Shown in pieces: positions 1-13,598 of a stretch of DNA of 64,000 nt. The notes below the pieces were generated by a model. The model searched no databases, had not been told where the DNA came from, and saw only the letters and a program-made list of their open reading frames with translations. Origin of the DNA: Pseudomonas paralcaligenes. GTDB taxonomy: Bacteria > Pseudomonadota > Gammaproteobacteria > Pseudomonadales > Pseudomonadaceae. Both the position numbers and the translations under genes were made by a program. Numbering within the stretch: position 1 is the first letter of the stretch; each line of letters starts with the position of its first letter. The stretch is taken from NCBI RefSeq assembly GCF_019655855.1, contig NZ_BPFX01000005.1, forward strand, positions 1 to 64,000. The letters are read 5' to 3'.

Positions 1-138
1 ATAACACCCAAACAATCTGACGATTGTGGGTCGATGGTGAAGTCGACAAACGAACCGAAAGTTCGCTAAGAACCGCAAAACCAAGACATCACATACCCAA
101 TTCGCTGTAGCGACTAAACACCGATACAGCAACCGAAT
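1..138 (+). other. 23S-5S rRNA internal transcribed spacer
   Basis: The segment directly precedes the 5S gene and resembles the Pseudomonas 23S-5S spacer, including a CACATACCCAATTCGCT-like stretch close to the 5S start. The 23S gene probably ends at or just before the first base of the window. It would be removed by RNase processing of the rRNA precursor. No tRNA is seen in it. Confidence 0.75.
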
Positions 139-257
139 TGCTTGACGACCATAGAGCGTTGGAACCACCTGATCCCATCCCGAACTCAGTAGTGAAACGA
201 CGCATCGCCGATGGTAGTGTGGGGTTTCCCCATGTGAGAGTAGGTCATCGTCAAGCT
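139..257 (+). rRNA. rrf: 5S ribosomal RNA
   Basis: The sequence is almost identical to Pseudomonas 5S rRNA as I know it: TGCTTGACGACCATAGAGCG at the 5' end, the conserved CCGAACTCAG loop, and a 3' end that pairs with the 5' end (GCTTGACGA with TCGTCAAGC). Its length of about 120 nt is normal. It is the last gene of an rRNA operon and is followed by a strong terminator. Confidence 0.97.
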
Positions 258-264
258 CCTATCA

Positions 265-309
265 CCCAAACCCCCATCCGAGCAATCGGGTGGGGGTTTG
301 GGCTTTTAT
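265..309 (+). terminator. Intrinsic terminator of the rRNA operon
   Basis: A 16-bp stem (CCCAAACCCCCATCCG against CGGGTGGGGGTTTGGG, with one G-T pair) and a short AGCAAT loop are followed by CTTTTAT. It sits a few bases after 5S, as expected for an rrn operon. Confidence 0.9.
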
Positions 310-444
310 GGGCTTGGGAAATTCGCAAACTCCTGACAGGCATGCGGGAAGAGGGCGCTTGCGGTACGCTTGAAGGATCGTTTGTCCCATGAATTGGTCC
401 GCTGCCTGCGCAGCCTGAACTAGAGGTTGAGGAACAACCCCGAT

Positions 445-3400
445 ATGCGGCTCAAGTGCATCAAGCTGGCAGGTTTCAAATCCTTCGTCGATCCCACGAC
501 AGTCAGTTTCCCGAGCAACATGGCGGCTGTGGTCGGCCCCAATGGCTGCGGCAAGTCGAACATCATCGACGCCGTACGCTGGGTGATGGGCGAGAGTTCG
601 GCGAAGAACCTTCGTGGCGAGTCGATGACCGACGTCATCTTCAACGGCTCCAACACCCGCAAGCCGGTGACCCAGGCGTCCATCGAGCTGATCTTCGACA
701 ACAGCGACAACACCCTGGTAGGCGAATACGCGGCCTTCGCGGAGATTTCCATCCGCCGCCGGGTCACTCGGGACGGGCAGAACACCTATTTCCTCAACGG
801 CACCAAGTGCCGTCGCCGCGACATCACCGATATCTTCCTCGGCACCGGTCTGGGGCCACGCAGCTACTCGATCATCGAGCAGGGCATGATTTCCAAGCTG
901 ATCGAGGCCAAGCCGGAAGACCTGCGCAATTTCATCGAGGAAGCTGCCGGCATCTCCAAGTACAAGGAGCGTCGCCGGGAAACCGAGAGCCGAATCCGCC
1001 GCACCCAGGAGAATCTGGCACGCCTGACTGACCTACGCGAGGAGCTGGAGCGCCAGCTCGAACGCCTGCACCGCCAGGCCCAGGCCGCCGAGAAGTATCA
1101 GGAGTACAGGGCCGAAGAGCGCCAGCTCAAGGCTCAGCTCTCGGCTCTGCGCTGGCAGGCGCTAAATCAGCAGGTGGGCGGCCGCGAGCAGGTGATAGGC
1201 GACCAGGAAGTGGCCTACGAGGCGCTGGTGGCTGAGCAGCGCAGTGCCGACGCAAGCATCGAGCGGCTGCGTGACGGTCATCATGAGTTGTCCGAACGCT
1301 TCAACCAGGTCCAGGCCCGTTTCTATTCCGTCGGCGGCGACATCGCCCGGGTCGAGCAGAGCATCCAGCACGGGCAGCAGCGCCTGCGCCAGTTGCAGGA
1401 TGATCTCAACGAGGCTGAACGGGCACGCCTGGAAACCGAATCCCACCTCGGCCATGACCGCACCCTGCTGGCAACGCTGGGCGAAGAGTTGGCCATGCTC
1501 GAGCCGGAGCAGGAGATCACCAGTGCCGCCGCCGAGGAATCCGCTGCTGCTCTGGAAGAAGCGGAAAGCGCCATGCATGGCTGGCAGGAGCAGTGGGAGG
1601 GCTTCAACCAGCGCAGCGCCGAACCGCGTCGCCAGGCCGAAGTGCAGCAGGCCCGCATCGCCCAGCTCGAACAGAGCCTGGAGCGTCTGGTCGAGCGCCA
1701 GCGCCGTCTCGGGGACGAACTGAGCCAGCTGTCCGCCGACCCGGAAGACGCCGCCATTCTCGAACTGGCCGAGCAGCTGGCCGCCAGCGAATTGCAGCTG
1801 GAAGAGCTACAGGCTGCCGAGGTCGACCAGGCCGAGGGCCTGGAACGGCTACGCACTGAACTGCAGGAGGCTACTCAGGCCCAGCAGCAGGCCCAGGGCG
1901 AACTGCAACGGCTGAACGGTCGCCTCGCTTCGCTGGAGGCGCTGCAGCAAGCCGCGCTGAACCCGGGCAAGGGCGCCGCCGAATGGTTGAAGGACCAGCA
2001 GTTGAGTCATCGTCCCCGCCTGGCCGAGGGGCTGCGCGTGGAGAGCGGCTGGGAGCTGGCGGTCGAGACCGTGCTCGGGGCGGACCTGCAGGCCGTGCTG
2101 CTGGACGATTTCGCAGGTCTGGACCTGGGCGGCTTCGACCAGGGCGAGCTGCGCCTGATCAACCCGCAGGGTGGCGGTTCGCGGGTGGCCGGCAGCCTGC
2201 TGGACAAGGTCGAGTCCGCCATCGATCTGGCGCCCTGGCTGGCCCGGGTGCGCCCCGTGGAGAGCCTGGAGCAGGCCCTGGCTCTGCGTCTGCAGCTCGG
2301 CGATGGCGAATCGCTGATCAGCCGCGATGGCTACTGGGTCGGTCGCCACTTTCTGCGGGTACGCCGGGCCAGTGAGGCCGAAAGCGGCGTGCTGGCTCGT
2401 GGCCAGGAGCTGGAGCGTCTGCAGGGGGAGCGCGAGGAGCGCGAAGCGGTCCTGGCCGATCTGGACGAGCGCCTGCAACGACTGCGCACCCGCCAGCGCG
2501 AGCAGGAAGAGGCGCGTGAGCAGCAGCGTCGCCTGGTCCAGGACGAGTCACGTCGCCAGGGCGAATTGAAGGCCAGGCTGTCCGCCGGCCAGGCCAAGGC
2601 CGAGCAACTGGCCTTGCGTCGCCGCCGCCTGGAGGAAGAACAGGGCGAGACCGCCGAGCAGCGCGAACTGGAGCAGGAGCAACTGGGTGAGTCGCGCCTG
2701 GTGCTGCAGGACGCACTGGATACCATGGCGACCGACACTGAGCAGCGCGAGGCCTTGCTGATCACGCGGGACCAGTTGCGCGAGCGCCTCGACCGGGTGC
2801 GCCAGGAGGCCCGCCAGCACAAGGACCATGCCCATCAGCTGGCGGTGCGCCTCGGTTCGATCAAGGCCCAGCACGAATCCACGCGCCAGGCCTTGGAACG
2901 CCTGGAAATGCAGTTCGAGCGCGCCATCGAGCGGCGCGAGCAGCTCAGCCTCAATCTGGAGGAGGGCGCCGCGCCGCTGGAAGAGCTGCGCATGAAGCTC
3001 GAGGAACTGCTGGAGAAGCGCATGGGCGTGGAGGACGAGCTGAAGCTCGCCCGCCTGGCCCTGGAAGATGCCGACCGTGAGCTGCGCGAAGCCGAGAAGC
3101 GCCGCAGCCAGGCCGAGCAGCAGGCGCAGCTGCTACGCGGCCAGCTCGAACAGCAGCGTATGGACTGGCAAGCGCTGAGCGTACGTCGCAAGGCCTTGCA
3201 GGAGCAACTGTTGGAAGAGGGCTACGACCTGCACGGCGTGCTGGCGACCCTGCCATCCGAGGCTGGCGAGCAGGCCTGGGAGGAGGAGCTGGAGCGCCTG
3301 GCCGCGCGCATCGGCCGGCTCGGGCCGATCAACCTGGCGGCGATCGACGAATACCAGCAGCAGTCCGAGCGCAAGCGCTACCTCGACGCCCAGGACGCCG

Positions 3401-3933
3401 ACCTGGTGGAGGCGCTCGACACCCTGGAAAACGTCATCCGCAAGATCGACCGGGAGACCCGCAACCGCTTCAAGGAGACCTTCGACCAGATCAACTCGGG
3501 CCTGCAGGCGCTGTTCCCCAAGGTGTTCGGCGGCGGCCACGCCTATCTGGAGTTGACGGGCGAGGATCTGCTGGACACCGGCGTGGCCATCATGGCCCGC
3601 CCACCGGGCAAGAAGAACAGCACCATTCACCTGCTGTCGGGCGGCGAGAAGGCGTTGACCGCCCTGGCCCTGGTATTCGCGATTTTCAAATTGAACCCAG
3701 CACCCTTCTGCATGCTCGATGAAGTGGACGCGCCGCTCGACGACGCCAACGTCGGTCGTTATGCACGCCTGGTCAAGGAAATGTCGGAGACGGTGCAGTT
3801 CATCTATATCACCCACAACAAGATCGCCATGGAGATGGCCGACCAGTTGATGGGCGTGACCATGCACGAACCGGGATGCTCGCGTCTGGTGGCGGTGGAT
3901 GTGGAAGAGGCGATGAACCTCGTGGAGGCGTGA
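445..3933 (+). CDS. smc: Chromosome segregation ATPase SMC
   Basis: SMC forms a dimeric ring that compacts and separates newly replicated chromosomes. The 1,162-aa product has the whole family layout. The N-terminal Walker A GPNGCGKS lies at about residues 32-39. Two long Arg/Glu/Gln/Leu-rich coiled coils flank a Gly-containing hinge at about 510-650. A C-terminal head carries the LLSGGEKALTALAL signature and Walker B FCMLDEVDAPLDD. The ATG at 445 is preferred over a TTG 18 bases upstream because it follows TTGAGGAA at good spacing and gives the usual MRLKCIKLAGFKSF start and Pseudomonas length. It heads the smc-zipA-ligA order usual in Pseudomonas. No scpA or scpB lies nearby. Confidence 0.98.
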   Translation: MRLKCIKLAGFKSFVDPTTVSFPSNMAAVVGPNGCGKSNIIDAVRWVMGESSAKNLRGESMTDVIFNGSNTRKPVTQASIELIFDNSDNTLVGEYAAFAEISIRRRVTRDGQNTYFLNGTKCRRRDITDIFLGTGLGPRSYSIIEQGMISKLIEAKPEDLRNFIEEAAGISKYKERRRETESRIRRTQENLARLTDLREELERQLERLHRQAQAAEKYQEYRAEERQLKAQLSALRWQALNQQVGGREQVIGDQEVAYEALVAEQRSADASIERLRDGHHELSERFNQVQARFYSVGGDIARVEQSIQHGQQRLRQLQDDLNEAERARLETESHLGHDRTLLATLGEELAMLEPEQEITSAAAEESAAALEEAESAMHGWQEQWEGFNQRSAEPRRQAEVQQARIAQLEQSLERLVERQRRLGDELSQLSADPEDAAILELAEQLAASELQLEELQAAEVDQAEGLERLRTELQEATQAQQQAQGELQRLNGRLASLEALQQAALNPGKGAAEWLKDQQLSHRPRLAEGLRVESGWELAVETVLGADLQAVLLDDFAGLDLGGFDQGELRLINPQGGGSRVAGSLLDKVESAIDLAPWLARVRPVESLEQALALRLQLGDGESLISRDGYWVGRHFLRVRRASEAESGVLARGQELERLQGEREEREAVLADLDERLQRLRTRQREQEEAREQQRRLVQDESRRQGELKARLSAGQAKAEQLALRRRRLEEEQGETAEQRELEQEQLGESRLVLQDALDTMATDTEQREALLITRDQLRERLDRVRQEARQHKDHAHQLAVRLGSIKAQHESTRQALERLEMQFERAIERREQLSLNLEEGAAPLEELRMKLEELLEKRMGVEDELKLARLALEDADRELREAEKRRSQAEQQAQLLRGQLEQQRMDWQALSVRRKALQEQLLEEGYDLHGVLATLPSEAGEQAWEEELERLAARIGRLGPINLAAIDEYQQQSERKRYLDAQDADLVEALDTLENVIRKIDRETRNRFKETFDQINSGLQALFPKVFGGGHAYLELTGEDLLDTGVAIMARPPGKKNSTIHLLSGGEKALTALALVFAIFKLNPAPFCMLDEVDAPLDDANVGRYARLVKEMSETVQFIYITHNKIAMEMADQLMGVTMHEPGCSRLVAVDVEEAMNLVEA

Positions 3934-4106
3934 AACTTCAGGAAATGCCTTGCGGCGGTGCACATTTACCGTTCGTCGTGCTAGCTTAGACCACACTTTT
4001 GTTACGCGCGAAAACGACTGCAGAAACATAGGGTTGTTCGCGTTCCAAAGGGGCAGGAAGCCCTTATTTTCATTACATTTTCATCGTTCAGGGGCTTGGG
4101 AGTTTC

Positions 4107-4916
4107 ATGGAGCTGCGCTATTGGCTGATCGTCGTGGGAGTCATCGTCATCGTTGGCATTCTATTTGATGGCTGGCGCCGCATGCGCGGCGGCAGCGGCA
4201 AGCTGAAGTTCAAGCTGGACCACAGTTTCAGTAACCTGCCCGACGACGATACCGATCCCGACCTGCTCGGCCCTGCGCGAGTCATCGATCGCAAGCTCGA
4301 ACCCGAATTCAACGAAGCGGACATGCCGACCGTCAGCGCCAGCGAGATCAATCGCCGGCGCAACATCGAGCCGAAGCAGGGCGACCTGGCACTGGACACC
4401 GACGAGCCGGTGCCGACCCTGCTGACCCCGGTCGAGGAAGAGGACGAAGAGCCCGCCAAACCGGCCAGGGAGCCACTGCCGGTGGAGGAAGTGCTGGTGA
4501 TCAATGTGATTGCCCGCGACGCCGATGGCTTCAAGGGCCCAGCACTGTTGCAGAACATTCTGGAAAGCGGCCTGCGCTTCGGCGAGATGGACATCTTCCA
4601 CCGCCACGAAAGCATGGCCGGCAACGGCGAGGTGCTGTTCTCCATGGCCAACGGCGTCAAGCCGGGCACTTTCGATCTGGACGATTTCGAACTGTTCTAC
4701 ACCCCGGCGGTGAGTTTCTTCCTCGGCCTGCCGGGCCCGCGTCATCCCAAGCAGGCCTTCGACGTGATGATCGCCGCCGCCCGCAAGCTGGCCCACGAGC
4801 TGAACGGCGAGCTGAAGGACGACCAGCGCAGCGTGATGACCGCGCAGACCATCGAGCACTATCGCCAGCGCATCGTCGAGTTCGAGCGCAAGCAGCAGCT
4901 CGCCGGCAAGCGCTGA
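4107..4916 (+). CDS. zipA: Cell division protein ZipA
   Basis: ZipA anchors FtsZ to the inner membrane at the division site. The 269-aa protein starts with a transmembrane helix ([15 protein letters not shown], about residues 6-20) and a basic patch. A long acidic, proline-bearing linker rich in Asp/Glu (about 35-130) follows. The C-terminal FtsZ-binding domain (about 130-262) contains an [16 protein letters not shown] strand and the [18 protein letters not shown] segment. GGGAG lies just upstream of the ATG. Its place between smc and ligA is the conserved Pseudomonas arrangement. Confidence 0.96.
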   Translation: MELRYWLIVVGVIVIVGILFDGWRRMRGGSGKLKFKLDHSFSNLPDDDTDPDLLGPARVIDRKLEPEFNEADMPTVSASEINRRRNIEPKQGDLALDTDEPVPTLLTPVEEEDEEPAKPAREPLPVEEVLVINVIARDADGFKGPALLQNILESGLRFGEMDIFHRHESMAGNGEVLFSMANGVKPGTFDLDDFELFYTPAVSFFLGLPGPRHPKQAFDVMIAAARKLAHELNGELKDDQRSVMTAQTIEHYRQRIVEFERKQQLAGKR

Positions 4917-4950
4917 CCGCTTCGCCACATACCCTCCAAGAGCAGCCTAG

Positions 4951-7371
<2,421 letters not shown>

Positions 7372-7390
7372 AACGGGGCGGGCTGGACGC

Positions 7391-7669
7391 TCAGTTCAGC
7401 CCGTCGACCAGGGCCTTGGCCGGCACCAGCTTGACCGCCCGCTTCGCCGCAATCTGGATCGCCTTGCCGGTCGCCGGATTGCGCCCGGTGCGTGCCGGGC
7501 GCTCGGCCACCTTGAGCTTGCCGATACCGGGCAGGCTGATCTCGCCGTCGTTTTCCAGGGCGTCGGCCACGATGTCGCCGAGTTGTTCGAGCAGGGCGCG
7601 CACGTCGCTCTTCTGCAGATCGGTGGCTTCGGCGAGGTCGGAAATCAGCTGGTCTTTGGTGATGGCCAT
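7391..7669 (-). CDS. HU-family DNA-binding protein
   Basis: This is a 92-aa histone-like protein that would bend and compact DNA as a dimer. It starts MAITKDQLISDLAEATDLQKSD, the dimerising helical half. The DNA-binding beta-arm motif GRNPATGKAIQI follows, with its conserved intercalating proline. The chosen start follows an AGGGAG site; a longer reading upstream has no such support. It is transcribed towards ligA and divergently from the chemoreceptor gene at 7798. It is not hupB of the lon neighbourhood, so it is one of several HU paralogues Pseudomonas carries. Confidence 0.92.
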   Translation of the reverse strand: MAITKDQLISDLAEATDLQKSDVRALLEQLGDIVADALENDGEISLPGIGKLKVAERPARTGRNPATGKAIQIAAKRAVKLVPAKALVDGLN

Positions 7670-7797
7670 GGGGCGCTCCCTGGAGGTGAGAAAGTGCCCG
7701 GGGGCGGGCTTCGAGGCGGGCACGCTACCACAAAGCGGCGAAGAATGAGGGCGACTATGCTGGAGGCATAACAACATCATCTGCCTCGGAGTCGATC

Positions 7798-9432
7798 ATG
7801 CCGCGTCTGTTCGCCGATCTCGGTTTCCGCTGGAAAATCGCCCTGCCGATCCTGCTGCTCGCCGTGCTGCTGCTGGTGATGGGCGGGCTGGGCATGCAGG
7901 GTATCGGCCAGGTGGCCGACTCCAGTACCCGCCTGACCAACCGCTACCTGCCCGCCATCAGCCTGCTGCTCAATGCCGACCGCGACCTCTACCAGGCTTT
8001 CGTCGCCGAACGCAGCCTGCTCGACGAGGCCGCGGGGCAGTACGCCGATGCGCTGAAGACCTCCCATGCGGAGAACCTGCAGCAGGCCTACGACCGCGTC
8101 CACAAGTATGCGCAGATGCAGCCGGGGCCGGAGGCGGAAAGGCTGGTGGCCGACTTCGACCGGGGCTTCGCCCAGTGGAAGGCCACTTCCAGTCGGGTGG
8201 TCGAGCTTTCCGCCAGCGACCCGACGGCGGCCTCGACGCTCAGCTACGGCGACAGCGAGGCGCACTTCGAGGCGGCGCGCGCGCCCATCGACCAGCTCGG
8301 CGAGCTGGAGGACGGTGCGGCCAACGCCGAGGGCGCCGCCGCCATCGAGCTGGGCGACCGGCGCAGCTGGCAGCAGGGCATGGTGATCGCCATCGGCCTG
8401 CTGCTCTGCGTGGTGCTGGTGCTGGGCTTCCCGGTGCTGGTGACCCGTCCGCTGCACAATCTGCTCCATCGCATCGAGCAGATCGCCGAGGGCGATGGCG
8501 ACCTGCGCGTGCGCCTGGAAGTGCTGTCGCGGGACGAACTGGGCCAGCTCAGCGATGCCTTCAACCGCTTCCTCGACAAGCTGCAACCGCTGATCCGCGA
8601 GGTCGGCCGGGTCACCGGCGAGGTGGCCGACTCGGCCCAGTCGCTGGCCGGCATGGCGGCGGCCAACGACCGGCTGATCAGCAGCGAGCACGCGGCGGTC
8701 GATCAGGTCAGCACCGCCGCCACCGAGATGAGCGCGGCGGTGAACGAGGTGGCGCGCAACGCGCAGAACGCGGCCGATGCCGCGCGCAGCGCCGAGGTGC
8801 AGTCACGCGAGGGCGCCCAGGTGGTCGGCGCGACCATCCATGCCATCCGTCAGCTGGCCCACGAGGTCGAGAGTGCCTCCGATTCCATCCAGACCCTGGA
8901 GCAGGAAACCGCTAACATCGGCGCCGTGCTGGCGGTGATCAAGGGCATCGCCGAACAGACCAACCTGCTCGCCCTCAACGCCGCCATCGAGGCGGCGCGG
9001 GCCGGCGAGCAGGGCCGCGGCTTTGCCGTGGTGGCCGATGAGGTGCGCGCCCTGGCCGCGCGCACCCAGGACTCGACCAAGGACATCCAGCAGATGATCG
9101 AGCGCCTGCAGTCCGGCGTGCAGAATGCGGTCACTGCTATGCATTCGGGCAGCGCCAAGGCCCGCGACAGTGTGGAGCGCGCCGCCGGCGTGGACGGCGC
9201 GCTGTCGGCCACCGGCGATTCGGTCGCCCGGATCAACGACATGGCCGCGCAGATCGCCACTGCCTGCGAGGAGCAGAGCAGCGTGACCGAGGAGATCGCC
9301 CGCAACATCAGCGACATCCGCGACCTGTCCAACGAGGCGGCGCAGACCTCGGAGCAAAGCACCCAGGCCAGCGCCCGGCTGTCCGAGCTGTCCCACGGAC
9401 TGGCCCAGCTGGTCGGCCGCTTCCGCGTGTAA
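7798..9432 (+). CDS. Methyl-accepting chemotaxis protein
   Basis: This is a 544-aa transmembrane chemoreceptor. An N-terminal membrane helix (about residues 13-33) precedes a periplasmic domain of about 155 residues, mostly helical and without a Cache signature, so probably a four-helix bundle. A second membrane helix follows (about 193-217), then HAMP, then the cytoplasmic signalling domain. The domain has the conserved hairpin tip ([20 protein letters not shown], about 383-402, continuing to [11 protein letters not shown]). GGAG precedes the ATG. It stands alone, away from che genes. Ligand unknown. No CheR-binding pentapeptide is seen at the C-terminus. Confidence 0.94.
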   Translation: MPRLFADLGFRWKIALPILLLAVLLLVMGGLGMQGIGQVADSSTRLTNRYLPAISLLLNADRDLYQAFVAERSLLDEAAGQYADALKTSHAENLQQAYDRVHKYAQMQPGPEAERLVADFDRGFAQWKATSSRVVELSASDPTAASTLSYGDSEAHFEAARAPIDQLGELEDGAANAEGAAAIELGDRRSWQQGMVIAIGLLLCVVLVLGFPVLVTRPLHNLLHRIEQIAEGDGDLRVRLEVLSRDELGQLSDAFNRFLDKLQPLIREVGRVTGEVADSAQSLAGMAAANDRLISSEHAAVDQVSTAATEMSAAVNEVARNAQNAADAARSAEVQSREGAQVVGATIHAIRQLAHEVESASDSIQTLEQETANIGAVLAVIKGIAEQTNLLALNAAIEAARAGEQGRGFAVVADEVRALAARTQDSTKDIQQMIERLQSGVQNAVTAMHSGSAKARDSVERAAGVDGALSATGDSVARINDMAAQIATACEEQSSVTEEIARNISDIRDLSNEAAQTSEQSTQASARLSELSHGLAQLVGRFRV

Positions 9433-9445
9433 GTGGTTGAAGCGG

Positions 9446-9473
9446 TTGTAAGTTATCGGTTTACCAGTACAAT
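9446..9473 (+). promoter_or_regulatory. Candidate sigma-70 promoter of ffs
   Basis: TTGTAA at 9446-9451 and TACAAT at 9468-9473 are separated by 16 bases. Transcription would begin near 9480, about 25 bases before the mature SRP RNA. The leader would contain a small CCCGTCG/CGACGGG hairpin (9481-9496), suggesting a precursor trimmed at the 5' end. Confidence 0.5.
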
Positions 9474-9505
9474 GGCGCGGCCCGTCGTTCGACGGGCTTC
9501 GTTAT

Positions 9506-9615
9506 GGTGGTCCCATCGGTCCCCCCGCAACGATCAGCCGTGAACCCGGTCAGGCCCGGAAGGGAGCAGCCGTAGCGGTGACATCGTGTGCCGGGGTGTG
9601 GCTGGTGGGGCCGCC
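9506..9615 (+). ncRNA. ffs: Signal recognition particle 4.5S RNA
   Basis: The RNA pairs with Ffh to deliver membrane proteins co-translationally. The highly conserved domain IV is present: GGTCAGGCCCGGAAGGGAGC followed by AGCC, with the matching GTGTGCCGGG strand. The predicted ends GGTGGTCCC and GGGGCCGCC pair over nine base pairs including G-U pairs, which sets the 110-nt length. It precedes dnaX, as in many gammaproteobacteria. Confidence 0.95.
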
Positions 9616-9756
9616 TCCAATCTCCTCCCCATTCTGTCTTTGTTGCTATCCATGGCGGCGCGCCTCGGTTCGGCCCTCGATTGGCCGGCGGGTGCAATTT
9701 GCCCGGTGCTCCGCTAGGATTAGCCACTTCCGCTCTCCCAGCCGCGACGGTTTTTC

Positions 9757-11898
<2,142 letters not shown>

Positions 11899-11908
11899 GG
11901 ACAGCATC

Positions 11909-12235
11909 ATGATGAAAGGTGGCATGGCAGGCCTGATGAAACAGGCCCAGCAGATGCAGGAAAAGATGCAGAAGATGCAGGAAGAGCTGGCCAACGCCGA
12001 GGTCACCGGCCAGTCCGGCGCTGGCCTGGTCAGCGTGGTGATGACCGGTCGCCACGACGTCAAGCGCATCACCCTGGACGACAGCCTGATGCAGGAAGAC
12101 AAGGAAGTGCTGGAAGACCTGATCGCCGCGGCGGTGAACGATGCGGTGCGCAAGGTCGAGCAGAACAGCCAGGAGAAGATGTCGGGCATGACCGCAGGCA
12201 TGCAACTCCCACCCGGCTTCAAAATGCCTTTCTGA
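11909..12235 (+). CDS. ybaB: YbaB/EbfC nucleoid-associated protein
   Basis: This 108-aa DNA-binding protein is conserved between dnaX and recR in most bacteria. It begins [20 protein letters not shown], a Met/Gln/Lys-rich helix that makes the tweezer-shaped dimer. The core [18 protein letters not shown] and a C-terminal PPGFKMPF follow, as in other Pseudomonas copies. It starts 10 bases after dnaX, with GAGGA upstream, so it is co-transcribed. Its exact role is unsettled; it binds and bridges DNA and is linked to repair. Confidence 0.96.
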   Translation: MMKGGMAGLMKQAQQMQEKMQKMQEELANAEVTGQSGAGLVSVVMTGRHDVKRITLDDSLMQEDKEVLEDLIAAAVNDAVRKVEQNSQEKMSGMTAGMQLPPGFKMPF

Positions 12236-12276
12236 ATCCGTGACGCCCAGTCACTGCACATAGCGGCGTTGCGCTC

Positions 12277-12325
12277 CGGGCCGGGCATGCTCATTTACGG
12301 GCAGTAAACTCCGCTGCCCGGCCCG
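12277..12325. repeat. Nested palindrome between ybaB and recR
   Basis: CGGGCCGGGCA and TGCCCGGCCCG form the outer arms. Inside lies GCTCATTTAC and GTAAACTC, with TTTAC/GTAAA pairing. The inner motif recurs in the element at 30678-30850. It could act as a partial terminator or transcript-stabilising hairpin, but there is no T-tract. Confidence 0.7.
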
Positions 12326-12402
12326 AAGCGCGCCTTGCTCTGCACAGCGCCTGGTCGCCACTTGCACCGAGTCGCTTCTACGCGTTTTTCCCGGATGATC
12401 CC

Positions 12403-13002
12403 ATGAGCTTCAGCCCGCTGATCCGCCAACTGATCGACTCGCTGCGTCTGCTGCCCGGCGTGGGGCAGAAGACCGCGCAGCGCATGGCGCTGCAGTTGCT
12501 GGAGCGCGACCGCAGTGGTGGCATGCGCCTGTCGCAGGCGCTGGCGGCGGCGATGGAGGGGGTGGGGCACTGCAAGCGCTGCCGCACCCTGAGCGAGGAC
12601 GAGCTGTGCCCGCAGTGCAGCGACCCGCGCCGGGACGACTCGCTGCTGTGTGTGGTGGAAGGGCCGCTGGACGTGTTCGCCGTGGAGCAGACCGGCTACC
12701 GCGGCCGCTACTTCGTGCTCAAGGGGCACCTGTCCCCACTCGACGGCCTGGGCCCCGAGGCCATCGGCATCCCCGAGCTGCTGGCGCACATCGGCGCCAG
12801 CCAGTTCGGCGAAGTGATCCTCGCCACCAACCCGACGGTGGAGGGCGAGGCCACCGCCCACTACATCGCCCAGATGCTCACCGGCAAGGGCATCGTGCTG
12901 TCGCGCATCGCCCATGGCGTGCCCTTGGGCGGCGAGCTGGAACTGGTCGACGGCGGCACCCTGGCCCATGCCCTGGCGGGGCGCCGGCCGATCAACGGCT
13001 GA
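12403..13002 (+). CDS. recR: Recombination mediator protein RecR
   Basis: RecR works with RecF and RecO to load RecA on gapped DNA. The 199-aa protein has the N-terminal helix-hairpin-helix ([19 protein letters not shown]), the zinc finger CKRC...CPQC (about residues 57-72), and the Toprim domain ([15 protein letters not shown], about 81 onwards). A Walker-B-like strand [16 protein letters not shown] also matches. Length and order after dnaX-ybaB are standard. Confidence 0.97.
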   Translation: MSFSPLIRQLIDSLRLLPGVGQKTAQRMALQLLERDRSGGMRLSQALAAAMEGVGHCKRCRTLSEDELCPQCSDPRRDDSLLCVVEGPLDVFAVEQTGYRGRYFVLKGHLSPLDGLGPEAIGIPELLAHIGASQFGEVILATNPTVEGEATAHYIAQMLTGKGIVLSRIAHGVPLGGELELVDGGTLAHALAGRRPING

Positions 13003-13031
13003 TGGCGCCGCGCCCCTGTTCAAAATGACTT

Positions 13032-13047
13032 GAGAAGCATTACCATT
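13032..13047 (+). promoter_or_regulatory. Candidate Fur box
   Basis: GAGAAGCATTACCATT matches 12 of 16 positions of the classic Fur consensus GATAATGATTATCATT. It lies 36 bases before the start of a FecI-type sigma factor gene, the class of gene commonly repressed by Fur with iron. Confidence 0.5.
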
Positions 13048-13082
13048 CGCGCCTCATTGGGCGCGAGCGGCGAACGCTTTTC

Positions 13083-13595
13083 ATGACAGGCAGTGCGACT
13101 TCCCGGCAGCAGGACCTGCAACGGCTCTACCACGACCACCACGGCTGGCTGCAGGGCTGGCTGCGCAAACGCATGGATTGCAGCCAGGGCGCCGCGGACC
13201 TGGCCCAGGACACCTTCCTGCGGCTGCTCGGCAAGGAGCGCGACCCGGCGCCGCTGCGCGATCCGCGCGCCTATCTCTCGACCATCGCCCACTCGCTGCT
13301 GGTCAACCACTGGCGGCGCCTGGCCGTCGAGCGCGCCTACCTGGAATCCCTGGCCCTGCAGCCCGAGCGCTACGCGCCCTCGCCGGAGGAACGCGAGCTG
13401 ATCATGGCCACCCTGCTGCAGATCGACGCCATGCTGCGCCGCCTGCCGGGCAAGGTGCGCGACGCCTTCCTGATGGCCCAGCTCGACGGCCTGACCTACG
13501 CGACGATCGCCGGCCGGCTCGGCGTGTCGGAGCGTATGGTGAAGAAGTACATGGCCCAGGCCATGCTCCACTGCCTGACCCTGGCCGAGGACTGA
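13083..13595 (+). CDS. FecI-type ECF RNA polymerase sigma factor
   Basis: This is a 170-aa extracytoplasmic-function sigma factor. Region 2 carries DLAQDTFLRLL (about residues 39-49). Region 4 carries the helix-turn-helix LTYATIAGRLGVSERMVKKYM (about 137-157), typical of iron-starvation sigma factors. The anti-sigma gene starts 3 bases after its stop. A Fur-like box lies just upstream. It would direct RNA polymerase to an outer-membrane receptor gene, but none is present next to it. Confidence 0.92.
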   Translation: MTGSATSRQQDLQRLYHDHHGWLQGWLRKRMDCSQGAADLAQDTFLRLLGKERDPAPLRDPRAYLSTIAHSLLVNHWRRLAVERAYLESLALQPERYAPSPEERELIMATLLQIDAMLRRLPGKVRDAFLMAQLDGLTYATIAGRLGVSERMVKKYMAQAMLHCLTLAED

Positions 13596-13598
13596 GCC

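Noticed and set aside
138..392. An 84-codon frame starting at the 5S gene
   Set aside because: It runs through 5S rRNA and its terminator and cannot be a gene.
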